A stretch of 64,000 bases of DNA from Alphaproteobacteria bacterium (GCA_021324545.1 JAJPIX010000047.1:52216-116215), one strand, 5' to 3'. Positions 24,745 through 34,081 are shown, counted from the first letter of the stretch. The notes: generated by a model from the letters alone, not told the origin. Program-made: numbers and translations.

Positions 24745-25779
24745 ATGTCACGCGCAGCAAAAGTCCAGGCAAAAGAAGATATTCGTCATCTCTCGGGGCC
24801 GGAGCGCGCCGCCGTGCTCATGCTCGCGCTCGGCGAGGAGAACAGCCTGCCCGTCTGGCAGATGATGGACGAAGACGAGATCAGGGAAATCTCGCAGATC
24901 ATGTCCACGCTCGGCACTGTCAGCTCGAGCCTCGTCGAAAAACTGCTTGTCGAATTCGTGTCGCAGATGTCGTCCACCGGCTCGCTGATGGGCTCCTACG
25001 AATCGACTGAACGCCTGCTGACCCGCTTCATGCCGGGCGACAAGGTCGGCCAGATTATGGAGGAAATCCGCGGGCCTGCGGGCCGCACGATGTGGGACAA
25101 GCTTGCCAATGTGAACGAGCAGGTCCTCGCCAATTACCTGAAGAACGAATATCCGCAGACGGTTGCTGTCGTGCTGTCCAGGATCAAGCCCGAACACGCC
25201 GCACGCGTTCTGGCGGCGCTTCCGGAAGAGTTCGCTCTGGAAGTCGTTCAGCGCATGTTGCGCATGGAAAGCGTGCAGAAGGACATTCTCGACAAGGTCG
25301 AGAAGACCTTGCGCGTCGAATTCATGTCCAATCTTGCGCGCACATCCAAACGCGATGCCCACGAAATGATGGCGGAAATCTTCAACAATTTCGATCGCCA
25401 GACCGAGAGCCGCTTCATGACGGCGTTGGAGGAACGTTCGCGCGACGCCGCCGAGCGCATAAAGGCGCTGATGTTCACTTTTGAGGACCTCGGAAAGCTC
25501 GATCCCGGTTCAATCCAGACGCTCTTGCGCCACGTGGAAAAGGACAAGCTGGCGCTGGCCCTCAAAGGCGCCACCGATTCCCTGCGCGACGTGTTCTTCT
25601 CGAACATGAGCGAGCGCGCCGGGAAAATCCTGCGCGAGGACATGGAGGCGATGGGCCCTGTGCGCCTCAAGGATGTCGACGAAGCGCAGATGCGAATGGT
25701 CAATGTCGCCAAGGATCTGGCCAACAAGGGCGAGATCATGATCGCCAACAAACAGGGCGAAGACGAGCTGATCTACTGA
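24745..25779 (+). CDS. fliG: flagellar motor switch protein FliG
   Basis: A 344-residue rotor protein. The N-terminal FliF-binding domain begins '[17 protein letters not shown]'. The middle domain carries the EHPQT-like FliM-binding motif as '[27 protein letters not shown]', and the C-terminal torque domain has the charged residues that face MotA ('[33 protein letters not shown]'). Its stop overlaps the fliH start by one base (TGATG). Confidence 0.97.
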   Translation: MSRAAKVQAKEDIRHLSGPERAAVLMLALGEENSLPVWQMMDEDEIREISQIMSTLGTVSSSLVEKLLVEFVSQMSSTGSLMGSYESTERLLTRFMPGDKVGQIMEEIRGPAGRTMWDKLANVNEQVLANYLKNEYPQTVAVVLSRIKPEHAARVLAALPEEFALEVVQRMLRMESVQKDILDKVEKTLRVEFMSNLARTSKRDAHEMMAEIFNNFDRQTESRFMTALEERSRDAAERIKALMFTFEDLGKLDPGSIQTLLRHVEKDKLALALKGATDSLRDVFFSNMSERAGKILREDMEAMGPVRLKDVDEAQMRMVNVAKDLANKGEIMIANKQGEDELIY

Positions 25780-26414
25780 TGGGCGCTTCCCGCAAATACA
25801 CTTTCGACGTGGAGTTCCGCCCGGAAGGCGACCTGATCTCCAACCAGGCGCGCGCGCGCATGCGCAAGGGTTACAGCCAGGACGAGATCGACGCGCTTTG
25901 CGCCCGCGCGCGCGAAGCCGGAATCAAGGCGGGCCAGGTGCGCGCCACCGAAGCCGTGGCACAGGGTCTGAACGAAGCGGTTTCGGCCATCCGCGAAGCG
26001 CTGGCCAGCACACATGACATTGTCGAGGCAGTGCGCGCCGAGGCGGCTGAGCTGGCGCTGACGGCCACTCGGAAGCTCGCCGGCGCGGTGCTGGCAGCCT
26101 GCCCTGTCCCGGAGGTGGAGTCGGTTCTGCGCGAAGCGATGCATCAGGCGATCGGCGAACCTCGCCTTGTTCTGCACGTCGCGCCGAAAGTCGCCGAAGA
26201 ACTCTCTCCACGCCTTTCGGACATCGCGCACGAAGCCGGGTTCGACGGTCGCGTGGTCATTCATGCCCAACCCGGGCTGAAACAATCGGATTGCCGCATC
26301 GAATGGCGGGGCGGCGGCGCGGAACGCATCGAAGAAGCGCTTGCGCAATCGCTGGGCGCGCTGATCGCACGCCACTTCTCCAATTCTCCACAACGCGCAC
26401 TAACGGAGGCATGA
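25779..26414 (+). CDS. fliH: FliH-like flagellar export regulator (FlbE type)
   Basis: A 211-residue FliH-like protein, diverged as in Caulobacter, where the same locus is called flbE. Residues 30-110 are Ala/Glu/Arg-rich helix, the stalk that binds the ATPase FliI. The C-terminal domain ('PRLVLHVAPKVAEELSPRLSDIAHEAGFDGRVVIHAQPGLKQSDCRIEWRGGGAERI') matches the V-ATPase E-subunit-like fold of FliH. Its position between fliG and fliN with one-base overlap supports the call. Confidence 0.85.
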   Translation: MGASRKYTFDVEFRPEGDLISNQARARMRKGYSQDEIDALCARAREAGIKAGQVRATEAVAQGLNEAVSAIREALASTHDIVEAVRAEAAELALTATRKLAGAVLAACPVPEVESVLREAMHQAIGEPRLVLHVAPKVAEELSPRLSDIAHEAGFDGRVVIHAQPGLKQSDCRIEWRGGGAERIEEALAQSLGALIARHFSNSPQRALTEA

Positions 26415-26417
26415 CCC

Positions 26418-26777
26418 ATGGCGGGAAAAGACGAAGTCGATCTGCCCGATCTCGCCTTTGAGAACAAGCAAGGCGATGGCGCCGCGTTGCTCGAAACGAG
26501 CGCGGCACCCGAAGCTGATGCCAAACGAACCGCGTCCGATCTGGAAGCGGTGTTCGACGTTCCCGTTACCGTGTCGGCCGTGCTGGGCAAGACGGGAATG
26601 GAAGTGAGCGAGCTTCTGAAACTTGGCAAAGGAACAATTGTGGAGCTCGACCGCAAGGTTGGCGAAGCTATTGATATCTACGTGAACAACCGGCTGGTGG
26701 CCCGGGGCGAAGTTGTGCTGGTCGAAGAACGCCTTGGTGTCACCATGACCGAGATCATCAAGGCCGGTCAGTCATAG
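26418..26777 (+). CDS. fliN: flagellar motor switch protein FliN
   Basis: A 119-residue C-ring protein. The SpoA domain occupies the last 80 residues ('FDVPVTVSAVLGKTGMEVSELLKLGKGTIVELDRKVGEAIDIYVNNRLVARGEVVLVEERLGVTMTEII'), complete and close to textbook. A roughly 40-residue acidic N-terminal leader precedes it. FliN forms the lower C-ring with FliM (not in this window) and docks FliH. It is followed by a 100-base gap with a hairpin before flbD. Confidence 0.96.
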   Translation: MAGKDEVDLPDLAFENKQGDGAALLETSAAPEADAKRTASDLEAVFDVPVTVSAVLGKTGMEVSELLKLGKGTIVELDRKVGEAIDIYVNNRLVARGEVVLVEERLGVTMTEIIKAGQS

Positions 26778-26785
26778 ACAGTTTG

Positions 26786-26818
26786 TCCTCATGGCCTGCA
26801 ACGCTCGCCATGAGGACT
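26786..26818 (+). other. intercistronic hairpin between fliN and flbD
   Basis: A perfect 10-base inverted repeat GTCCTCATGG (26786-26795) / CCATGAGGAC (26809-26818) with a 13-base loop. No T run follows, so it is probably a processing or partial-termination signal that could lower flbD expression relative to fliF-fliN, rather than a full terminator. Confidence 0.5.
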
Positions 26819-26877
26819 AAGTCAAATGCCCCATCCCGGCTTTTTGAGGGGATGCGGATGGCACAGGAGAACGTATC

Positions 26878-28251
26878 ATGCGCTTGCTCATCATCGGGTC
26901 ACTGCAGGGCCAGCTTGGCGCAGCAACAAAGATCGCGATGGATCGCGGTGCAAAAGTCACCCATGCCGACACCATAGAACAAGGCATGGCCGAGCTGCGC
27001 GCAGGGCGCGGCGCCGATCTGGTGTTTGCCGATGTCGCACTGGATATCGGAAAGCTCGTTCGCGCGCTCTCCGCCGAGCGTATCTGCACACCCGTTGTGG
27101 CATGTGGAATCGGCACCGATTCCCGCAGGGCCGTGGATGCGATCCGCGCCGGCGCAAAGGAATACCTGCCCCTGCCCCCCGACCCCGAGCTTATTGCGGC
27201 AGTTTTGGCGGCGGTCGCGGATGAAAGCCACCAGATGGTCTATGAAGACGAAGCGATGGCCGCCGTGATCGCTTTGGCCGACCAGGTGGCGGGCAGCGAA
27301 GCCTCCATCCTCATTACCGGCGAGAGCGGCACAGGCAAGGAAGTTTTGGCGCGCTATGTCCATCGCAAGTCTGCGCGCGCCGAAAAGCCTTTCATATCGG
27401 TGAACTGCGCCGCCATTCCGGAGAATCTGCTCGAGAGCGAACTCTTCGGTCATGAGAAGGGCGCTTTTACCGGCGCAATTGCACGTCGCATCGGCAAATT
27501 CGAAGAAGCCAACGGCGGCACGCTGCTGCTTGATGAGATCAGTGAAATGGATGCGCGCCTTCAGGCAAAATTGCTGCGTGCGATTCAGGAACGCGAAATC
27601 GATCGCGTGGGCGGCACAAAGCCGGTCAAAGTGGACATCCGCATCGTTGCCACGTCCAACCGCGATCTTGCCGAAGCCGTGAAGCGGGGCCTTTTCCGCG
27701 AAGACCTGCTCTATCGCCTGAACGTGGTGAATCTGCGCTTGCCCGCGCTGCGTGAGCGGCCCAAGGACATTCTGGCCCTTGCACGCCATTTCGCCCAGAA
27801 ATATGCGCAGGCCAACGGCGTACCCTTCCGCGCGATCGCCCCGGCGACCGAGCGCCTGCTGATTTCCCACCCCTGGCGCGGCAACGTGCGCGAACTGGAA
27901 AATACCATTCACCGTTCGGTGCTGCTCGCCACAGGCAACGAGATCGGCCCGGAGGCCATTCGCCTGCCCGATGGCACGCAGGTCGGCGCACAAGCTGCAC
28001 CGGCACTTTCCGGCAACGTGCGTACGGCCGTGGACACGGCAAGCGTCGTGACGCGAGGGCTTGTCGGTCGCACGGTTGCTGATGTCGAACGGGACCTCAT
28101 TCTGGATACGCTCGATCATTGCCTCGGCAACCGCACTCATGCGGCCAACATTCTGGGCATTTCCATCCGCACGCTTCGGAACAAGCTGCGCGAATACAGT
28201 CAGGCCGGGCTCGCTATACCGCAACCTGGCGAGAACCGCCTGGCGGGATGA
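26878..28251 (+). CDS. flbD: sigma54-dependent flagellar regulator FlbD
   Basis: A 457-residue NtrC-type activator. A receiver-like N-terminal domain (1-115) keeps Asp52 but is divergent around the other pocket residues, as in Caulobacter FlbD. The AAA+ domain has Walker A GESGTGKE (148-155), the sigma54-contact loop GAFTGA (195-200) and Walker B 'GTLLLDE' (214-220). A Fis-type helix-turn-helix closes the protein ('HAANILGISIRTLRNKLREY'). FlbD activates late hook and flagellin genes at sigma54 promoters and represses fliF in Caulobacter. The two sigma54 promoters at 18658 and 18778 are the obvious local targets. Confidence 0.95.
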   Translation: MRLLIIGSLQGQLGAATKIAMDRGAKVTHADTIEQGMAELRAGRGADLVFADVALDIGKLVRALSAERICTPVVACGIGTDSRRAVDAIRAGAKEYLPLPPDPELIAAVLAAVADESHQMVYEDEAMAAVIALADQVAGSEASILITGESGTGKEVLARYVHRKSARAEKPFISVNCAAIPENLLESELFGHEKGAFTGAIARRIGKFEEANGGTLLLDEISEMDARLQAKLLRAIQEREIDRVGGTKPVKVDIRIVATSNRDLAEAVKRGLFREDLLYRLNVVNLRLPALRERPKDILALARHFAQKYAQANGVPFRAIAPATERLLISHPWRGNVRELENTIHRSVLLATGNEIGPEAIRLPDGTQVGAQAAPALSGNVRTAVDTASVVTRGLVGRTVADVERDLILDTLDHCLGNRTHAANILGISIRTLRNKLREYSQAGLAIPQPGENRLAG

Positions 28252-28261
28252 CACGGGCTAG

Positions 28262-30376
28262 ATGACCCAAGCCGCTGACTCCACGCCGCCGCCATCAGGC
28301 TTTGCGTTCAACCTCGCCTCGGTCGCACATTACCTGCGCCGCAGCGATCTGGCGCTCGCCATCGGCATCATGGCGATACTCGTTGTGCTGCTGCTGCCGC
28401 TGCCCCCGTGGCTGCTGGATATCTGCCTCGCCTTTTCGCTTTCCTTCGCAATCCTGATCCTGATGACGGCAGTGTTCATTCAGAAACCGCTGGAATTTTC
28501 GTCTTTCCCCGCCGTGTTGCTCATCACCACGATGCTGCGGCTCGCGCTGAATCTTGCGTCAACGCGGCTCATCCTCAGCCATGGCAATGACGGCACGTCC
28601 GCAGCCGGCTATGTGATCCAGGCGTTCGGCAAGCTGATCATGCAAGGGAACTTCGTGATCGGGCTGATCGTGTTTTCGATCCTTGTGATCGTGAACTTCG
28701 TGGTGATCACAAAAGGCTCCGGCCGCATCGCCGAGGTGGCTGCGCGTTTCACGCTGGATGCCATGCCCGGCAAGCAAATGGCGATTGATGCCGATCTTTC
28801 GGCGGGACTGATCGACGAAAAAGAAGCGCGCGCAAGGCGAAAATCGCTGGAAGAGGAGTCAAATTTCTTCGGCGCCATGGATGGCGCCTCCAAATTCGTA
28901 CGCGGCGACGCAATCGCCGGCCTTCTGATTGTCGCGATCAACATCGTGGGCGGCATTATCGTGGCGGTCGCGCAAAAAGGCATGAGCTTCTCCGACGCCA
29001 CGCAAACCTTCACCCTGCTTACTGTCGGTGACGGCCTGGTCACGCAGATGCCCGCGCTGATTGTATCGACCGCTGCGGGCCTCATGGTTTCGAAAGCGGG
29101 CGTCGAGGGTGCGACCGACAAGGCATTGATTGGCCAGCTCTCGTTCTATCCCCAGGCGCTTGGCATGGCTGCGATGGCGATGGGCATCGCCGCCGTACTG
29201 CCCGGCATGCCGACTATGGTTTTTGCCCTGCTGTCAGCCGTGTGCGGCGGTCTTGCCTGGTTTGCCTACAAGCGCAAGGCCGATGCACAAGCCACGAAAG
29301 TGGCACAGGAAGAAAAGGCGCGCGCCGACGCCGCACCAAAAGAAGAGCCGATCTCCACCGCACTTGCTCTGGATCTACTGCGCGTGGAACTGGGCTACGG
29401 GCTTCTGCCGCTCATAAACGACGTGAAGGGCCACCGCATCACCGACCAGATACGGGCGCTCAGACGCCAACTCGCACAGGAAATGGGCTTTGTGATGCCG
29501 CAGGTGCGCATCCTCGACAACATGCAGCTTGGCGCCAACGAATATGTCATCCGCGTCAAGGAAGTCGCCTCGGGCAAAGGGGAACTGTTTCCCGGCCAGA
29601 TGCTGGCGATGGACCCGAAGGGCGCTCCGATTGCGCTGCCCGGCATGCACACCACCGAACCGGCCTTTGGCCTGCCCGCAACATGGATCAGCCAGGATCT
29701 GCGGGAGGAGGCAACATTCCGCGGCCTCACGGTCGTGGACCCCGGCACCGTGCTCACCACGCACCTCACCGAGGTTCTGAAGTCGCACATGTCCGAGCTT
29801 CTGTCATACGCGGAAACGAAAAAACTTCTCGATGACCTTCCGCCGGAAAACAAGAAGCTGGTGGACGAGCTTATTCCCTCCCAGATTTCTGTTACCGGCG
29901 TGCAGCGTGTGCTGCAGACGTTGCTTGCGGAGCGCGTTTCCATTCGCGACCTTCCGGCAATTCTGGAAGGCATCGCAGAAGCGGTGGGCCATACAAAGAA
30001 CGCACTCTATATTACGGAGCACGTACGCGCCCGGCTGGCGCGACAGCTTTGCAACCAGCATCTCGCGCCGGCGGGGTATTTGCCGCTGATCGCACTCTCG
30101 CCTGCCTGGGAGCAGGCGTTTGCGGAATCGATCATCGGGCAGGGCGAAGACCGCCAGCTTGCGATGGCGCCTTCGCAGCTTCAGCAGTTCATTCAGTCTG
30201 TGCGTGACCGCTTTGATGAAGCGGGCCAGAAGGGCGACGTTCCTGTGCTTCTGACCAGTCCGCAGGTCCGGCCGTTTGTCCGCTCGATCGTGGAGCGCTT
30301 TCGGCCGCAGACCGTTGTGATGTCCCAGAACGAAATCCATGCGTCGGTTCGCCTGCGGACGCTTGGGCAGGTTTGA
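28262..30376 (+). CDS. flhA: flagellar export apparatus protein FlhA
   Basis: A 704-residue export-gate component: about eight membrane helices in residues 30-330 with the conserved cytoplasmic FHIPEP-type loop ('GRIAEVAARFTLDAMPGKQMAIDADLSAGLIDEKEARARR') and the large C-terminal domain that collects chaperone-substrate complexes. The full family length is present. It follows flbD by 10 bases. The stop codon overlaps the -35 element of a likely promoter for the next gene. Confidence 0.97.
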   Translation: MTQAADSTPPPSGFAFNLASVAHYLRRSDLALAIGIMAILVVLLLPLPPWLLDICLAFSLSFAILILMTAVFIQKPLEFSSFPAVLLITTMLRLALNLASTRLILSHGNDGTSAAGYVIQAFGKLIMQGNFVIGLIVFSILVIVNFVVITKGSGRIAEVAARFTLDAMPGKQMAIDADLSAGLIDEKEARARRKSLEEESNFFGAMDGASKFVRGDAIAGLLIVAINIVGGIIVAVAQKGMSFSDATQTFTLLTVGDGLVTQMPALIVSTAAGLMVSKAGVEGATDKALIGQLSFYPQALGMAAMAMGIAAVLPGMPTMVFALLSAVCGGLAWFAYKRKADAQATKVAQEEKARADAAPKEEPISTALALDLLRVELGYGLLPLINDVKGHRITDQIRALRRQLAQEMGFVMPQVRILDNMQLGANEYVIRVKEVASGKGELFPGQMLAMDPKGAPIALPGMHTTEPAFGLPATWISQDLREEATFRGLTVVDPGTVLTTHLTEVLKSHMSELLSYAETKKLLDDLPPENKKLVDELIPSQISVTGVQRVLQTLLAERVSIRDLPAILEGIAEAVGHTKNALYITEHVRARLARQLCNQHLAPAGYLPLIALSPAWEQAFAESIIGQGEDRQLAMAPSQLQQFIQSVRDRFDEAGQKGDVPVLLTSPQVRPFVRSIVERFRPQTVVMSQNEIHASVRLRTLGQV

Positions 30377-30402
30377 CGCAGCCCGACAGTGTTAACTATA
30401 AA
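30373..30402 (+). promoter_or_regulatory. sigma70-type promoter for the small membrane protein at 30567
   Basis: TTGACG (30373-30378), an 18-base spacer and TATAAA (30397-30402) form a good housekeeping promoter; the spacer ends in GTTAAC. Transcription would start near 30409, giving an untranslated leader of about 158 bases that contains the 14-base palindrome CTCTTCGCGAAGAG (30452-30465). Confidence 0.5.
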
Positions 30403-30566
30403 AATTGTGGGCGATCCGGCCTTTGGCCTTGGGTCCGCGGGCTGCAATCGACTCTTCGCGAAGAGCGCTCTCTTGGTGTATGATTTCCTAACAAGAGCAG
30501 TGTCTTGCGGATGGGGTTGGGTATCCGCGTTGTGGCGTCCGCGCCAGGGCGTTGAAGGGGGTATTT

Positions 30567-30923
30567 ATGGCTTGGCTTACTGATCTCTGGAATCAGATCA
30601 CTCAAATTTTCACAACAGCCGACATGATCACGCTGGCGATCATCGCCATCGTCGTGCTGGCTGTCGGCTGGATGACCGAAAGTCTTGCGTCCATCGTGAC
30701 GATGACGTTCATCGGGCTCGTTGCGTTCGGCATACTGGAGTATGTGCGGGCGCTGACCGGCGTGGGCATGCCGGCCGGGAATCACCCGGACGCGATGGCC
30801 CTGGCGCAGGCCGACTGGCATAATTTTCTATCCATGCAGGTGCAGGGACTGGTCGCCTATGCCATCGCCTTTGCAGTCCTGATTGGCGTTGTCAGCACGG
30901 TCAAGTCGCTGGTTTTCCGCTAA
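30567..30923 (+). CDS. 118-residue integral membrane protein of unknown function
   Basis: Three hydrophobic segments are visible: about 20-36 ('MITLAIIAIVVLAVGWM'), 43-60 ('IVTMTFIGLVAFGILEYV') and 95-113 ('LVAYAIAFAVLIGVVSTV'). An amphipathic N-terminus (MAWLTDLWNQITQIF) precedes them. I do not recognise a family. The start is fixed by AAGGGGG at 30555-30560 just before the ATG. It sits alone between flhA and lemA with its own likely promoter and long leader, and is followed by a GC-rich hairpin (30945-30969), so it looks like an independent unit. Confidence 0.7.
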   Translation: MAWLTDLWNQITQIFTTADMITLAIIAIVVLAVGWMTESLASIVTMTFIGLVAFGILEYVRALTGVGMPAGNHPDAMALAQADWHNFLSMQVQGLVAYAIAFAVLIGVVSTVKSLVFR

Positions 30924-30944
30924 ACGCGCAGAATGGCAGGAATA

Positions 30945-30969
30945 GCCGGGCGCCGCTTCGGTGCCCGGC
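30945..30969 (+). terminator. GC-rich hairpin after the small membrane protein
   Basis: GCCGGGC-GCCG-CTT-CGGT-GCCCGGC folds into an 11-pair stem (one G-T pair) 21 bases after the stop codon. No T run follows, so it may act as a weak or Rho-assisted 3' end. Confidence 0.4.
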
Positions 30970-31033
30970 GCTGCCCATAGACGCCCGGTTGCGGAACGGT
31001 TAGCTTCGCTCTGGTTAACAGGCTGGAGCGGAC

Positions 31034-31591
31034 ATGACGGCTGTCTGGATTGTCGTCGCGATCATCGCGGTGATCGCGCTTTGGGCGGTTTTCACATTCA
31101 ACGGGCTGGTGCGCCGCAGGAACGTGACGCAGGAAGCCTGGAGCGGCATCGAGGCCCAGCTGAAGCGTCGCGCGGACCTGATCCCCAACCTGGTGGAATC
31201 CGTGAAAGGCTATGCCAGCCACGAGCAGAGCACGTTCGAAGAGATCACAAAACTTCGAAGCCAAAGTCAGAGCCAGGCTGACCCTGCCCAACGCGCCCAA
31301 ACCGAACAGGCCATCACGGCCGCCATCGGCAAGATCATGGCCGTGGCCGAAAACTACCCGCAACTGCGCGCGACGGAAAACTTCCAGATGCTCCAGAAAG
31401 ATCTGGCGGATATCGAAGACCAGATTCAGCTTGCGCGGCGCTATTACAACGGCGCCGTCCGCGACTTCAACGTGATGATCCAGCAGTTCCCGTCCAACCT
31501 CATCGCGAATATGGGCGGATTCAAGCCTGCGCAATTCTTTGAAATCGAGAACGCCGCCGACCGGGCCGTTCCCAAGGTTTCGTTCTCTTGA
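31034..31591 (+). CDS. lemA: LemA family protein
   Basis: A 185-residue LemA protein: one N-terminal membrane helix (residues 4-24), then the helical core with the family block 'RRRNVTQEAWSGIEAQLKRRADLIPNLVESVKGYASHEQ' and 'YPQLRATENFQMLQKDLADIEDQIQLARRYYNGAVRDFN'. The role of LemA proteins is not settled; they are repeatedly paired with DUF2207 or TPM-domain membrane proteins, as here. The stop overlaps the TTG start of the next gene (TTGA at 31588-31591), implying coupled translation. Confidence 0.94.
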   Translation: MTAVWIVVAIIAVIALWAVFTFNGLVRRRNVTQEAWSGIEAQLKRRADLIPNLVESVKGYASHEQSTFEEITKLRSQSQSQADPAQRAQTEQAITAAIGKIMAVAENYPQLRATENFQMLQKDLADIEDQIQLARRYYNGAVRDFNVMIQQFPSNLIANMGGFKPAQFFEIENAADRAVPKVSFS

Positions 31592-33531
31592 GGCGCCGGG
31601 CCGCGCTCGTTGCGGCGTTTCTCGCAACCGTTGTCCTGGCGCCGGCCGCCGGTGCACAGAACGACATCGAACGCATTCTCGATTTTTCGAGCGATATAAC
31701 CGTCCAGAGGAACGGCAATCTGAACGTCGCCGAAACCATCGCGGTGAACGCGCAGGGCGATAACATCCGCCACGGCATCTATCGCGACTTTCCGACGATC
31801 TACACCGACAAGTTCGGCCGGCGCGTGCGTGTGCGGTTCGACGTTCAGAGCGTCACGATGGACGGGCACGACGAGCAATACGAGGTGGATTCAATCGACA
31901 ACGGCAAACGGGTGAAGATTGGCGATCCCGACGTCTTGCTCGACTACGGGCGGCACACCTTCGTCATCCGCTACGTGACCGACCGGCAGATCGGTTTTTT
32001 CAGGGACTACGACGAACTCTATTGGAATGTGACGGGCAACGGCTGGGACTTCCAGATCGATCAGGCGGAAGCAACCATCCATCTGCCGCAAGGGGCCCAT
32101 ATTCTCCAGGAAGCATTCTACACCGGACCCGAAGGCGCGGCCGGCAAGCAGGCCCAAGCCCGGAGTCTCTCAGAAAACGAAATCGCGTTTGCCACCACTG
32201 CGCCGCTTTACCCGCGTGAGGGGCTGACGATCGCGGTTGGCTTCAACAAGGGTGCGGTGTCGCCGCCCACGTCCGCCGACAGGTTCTGGGATTTCCTGCG
32301 CGACAACGCCGCCACGATCATTGCGCTTATCGGCCTCATCGGCCTTTTCTTCTACTATCTGGTCACCTGGGTGCTCTATGGGCGGGACCCGGCGCATGGC
32401 ACGATCATCCCGCTGTTCGCTCCACCCAGCGATTTTTCTCCCGCGGCCGCGCGCTACGTGCATCGCATGGCCTATGACCGCAAATGCTATGCGGCTTCGC
32501 TGATCGACATGGCGGTCAAAGGGTATCTTACCATCAGCGAAACGGGCAGTACCTACACGCTCAAGCGCACGGGCAAAAGCGAAAGCGAGTGCGGCCTGTT
32601 TTCGGGCGAAAAGAGCATCGGAAGCCAGCTGTTCGACAGCGCGACCGACAGCATCGAGCTGAAGCAGGTCAACCATACGGATATCGCCGCTTCCATATCG
32701 GCGCTGCAAAGCTCCCTGAAGAATGAATATGAGAAGAAATATTTTGTCACGAATTTCGGCTGGTTCCTGGGCGGCGTCCTCATTCTTGCGGTCACGGCAA
32801 TCGTCGCATCATTGAGTTCAGACGCCGGTGCGGGCTCCCTCCCCGGCCTGATCTGGGTTGCTGCCTGGTCTGGCGGAACCGCTTTTCTCGTCTGGCGTGC
32901 CGTAACGGCCTGGAATGACGCCATTCATGCTCCACGCGGGCGCGCGGGAAAGCTGGCCGGCGCGATCTTCCTCACCGTGTTTGCCGTGCCGTTTGTGGCC
33001 GGCGACCTGATCGGATTTGTCGTGTTCGCTTCCACCGAGCTTCTGCCTGCGATGATCATCGTGCTGATCGGCGGAGTTCTGGTGGCTGTCTTCCATCACC
33101 TGCTGAAGGCACCCACCGCACTGGGCGGTCACATCCGCGATGAGCTCGACGGTTTCAAGATCTTTCTCGAAACGGCGGAAAAGGACCGGCTGGAAAAACT
33201 CAACCCGCCTCAGATCACGCCGAAAGTATTCGAAAAATTCCTGCCCTATGCCATCGCCCTCGATTGCGAAAACCAGTGGAGCAAGAAGTTTGAGGCTGAG
33301 GCCGCGGCGGCCGCAGCGGCAGACAGAAGCACCTATTCGGGCTACACGCCGCTCTGGTATTCCGGCAATTCGTTCAACAATCTTGGCGCGGCGGGCTTTG
33401 CGTCGGCCATTGGCGCATCGCTGGCCTCGTCGGCCGCTTCGGCTTCAACGGCCCCCGGATCGAGTTCCGGTTCGGGCGGCGGCGGGTTTTCCGGCGGGGG
33501 CGGCGGCGGCGGGGGTGGCGGCGGCTGGTAG
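31588..33531 (+). CDS. DUF2207 domain membrane protein with poly-Gly tail
   Basis: A 647-residue protein: signal peptide (1-23), an extracytoplasmic DUF2207 domain ('ITVQRNGNLNVAETIAVNAQGDNIRHGIYRDFPT'), a membrane helix near 240, a cytoplasmic segment, and further helices near 390-500. It ends in a tail of mostly Gly and Ser (last 30 residues), with 10 Gly in a row before the final Trp. Gly-rich C-termini are usual for this family and may mediate polar or membrane placement. The TTG start overlaps the lemA stop by four bases; no better start exists nearby. LemA plus DUF2207 form a recurrent two-gene unit whose function is unknown. Confidence 0.85.
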   Translation: MRRRAALVAAFLATVVLAPAAGAQNDIERILDFSSDITVQRNGNLNVAETIAVNAQGDNIRHGIYRDFPTIYTDKFGRRVRVRFDVQSVTMDGHDEQYEVDSIDNGKRVKIGDPDVLLDYGRHTFVIRYVTDRQIGFFRDYDELYWNVTGNGWDFQIDQAEATIHLPQGAHILQEAFYTGPEGAAGKQAQARSLSENEIAFATTAPLYPREGLTIAVGFNKGAVSPPTSADRFWDFLRDNAATIIALIGLIGLFFYYLVTWVLYGRDPAHGTIIPLFAPPSDFSPAAARYVHRMAYDRKCYAASLIDMAVKGYLTISETGSTYTLKRTGKSESECGLFSGEKSIGSQLFDSATDSIELKQVNHTDIAASISALQSSLKNEYEKKYFVTNFGWFLGGVLILAVTAIVASLSSDAGAGSLPGLIWVAAWSGGTAFLVWRAVTAWNDAIHAPRGRAGKLAGAIFLTVFAVPFVAGDLIGFVVFASTELLPAMIIVLIGGVLVAVFHHLLKAPTALGGHIRDELDGFKIFLETAEKDRLEKLNPPQITPKVFEKFLPYAIALDCENQWSKKFEAEAAAAAAADRSTYSGYTPLWYSGNSFNNLGAAGFASAIGASLASSAASASTAPGSSSGSGGGGFSGGGGGGGGGGGW

Positions 33532-33933
33532 TCAGCCCTTTCCGCCGCGGTTGTCGAGCGCGATCGGTCCGGGTCCCATGCCGACCAAAAGCAGCAGCCC
33601 ACCGGCAATTGCGATGTTGCGCGCGAAGATTTCGTAATCGGCCAGACTGCCCGTTTTCCAGTACGGATAGAACAGTGCCGTTACAATGATCGTGAACGCG
33701 AACAGGATCATGGCACCGTGGCGGGTGTGGAAACCGATGACGAGCGCAATTCCGCCCAAGCTCATTACCAGCAATGCCAGCGCCAGCAGAAGCGGCGCAA
33801 GCGGGATACCGTTGTGGTCCATCATGGAAATCGTGGATTCCCATTTGCGCGCAAGCTCATAGGCCGCGCTCAGAAAAAACCATGCGATCGCCCAGCGTCC
33901 AATCAGCGGCGAAATCCGCTCGGCCAATGACAT
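33532..33933 (-). CDS. DoxX-like small membrane protein
   Basis: A 133-residue protein with four membrane helices: 'WAIAWFFLSAAYELARKW', 'LAPLLLALALLVMSLGGIALVIGF', 'HGAMILFAFTIIVTALFYPYW' and 'NIAIAGGLLLLVGMGPGPIALD'. The arrangement and the 'ARNIAIAGGLLLL' segment are those of the DoxX/DoxD superfamily. The start ATG at 33933 is preceded by GGGGAGCGGGG; a longer frame to 33966 is less well supported. Its stop directly abuts the DUF2207 stop on the other strand. Confidence 0.8.
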   Translation of the reverse strand: MSLAERISPLIGRWAIAWFFLSAAYELARKWESTISMMDHNGIPLAPLLLALALLVMSLGGIALVIGFHTRHGAMILFAFTIIVTALFYPYWKTGSLADYEIFARNIAIAGGLLLLVGMGPGPIALDNRGGKG

Positions 33934-34081
33934 GTCCCCGCTCCCCGGCGAAGCACCGAAAAACAATCATATCACAAATATGAGGCTGTTTCGGGCGTAC
34001 CGGTCTCGGAATGTGGCAACTGGCCGGTCATGGCCGTGAGCAGCCCAATCGCCCAATCCGTTCTGCAAAGAAGTCTTGCGG

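Noticed and set aside
26899..28254. Long minus-strand open frame of 451 codons
   Set aside because: Exactly antisense to flbD, whose AAA+ and helix-turn-helix motifs are unmistakable; the antisense product has no motif.
33480..33531. G-rich run as a possible G-quadruplex or repeat element
   Set aside because: It is explained by the glycine codons of the DUF2207 tail, a family feature; no separate element is needed.
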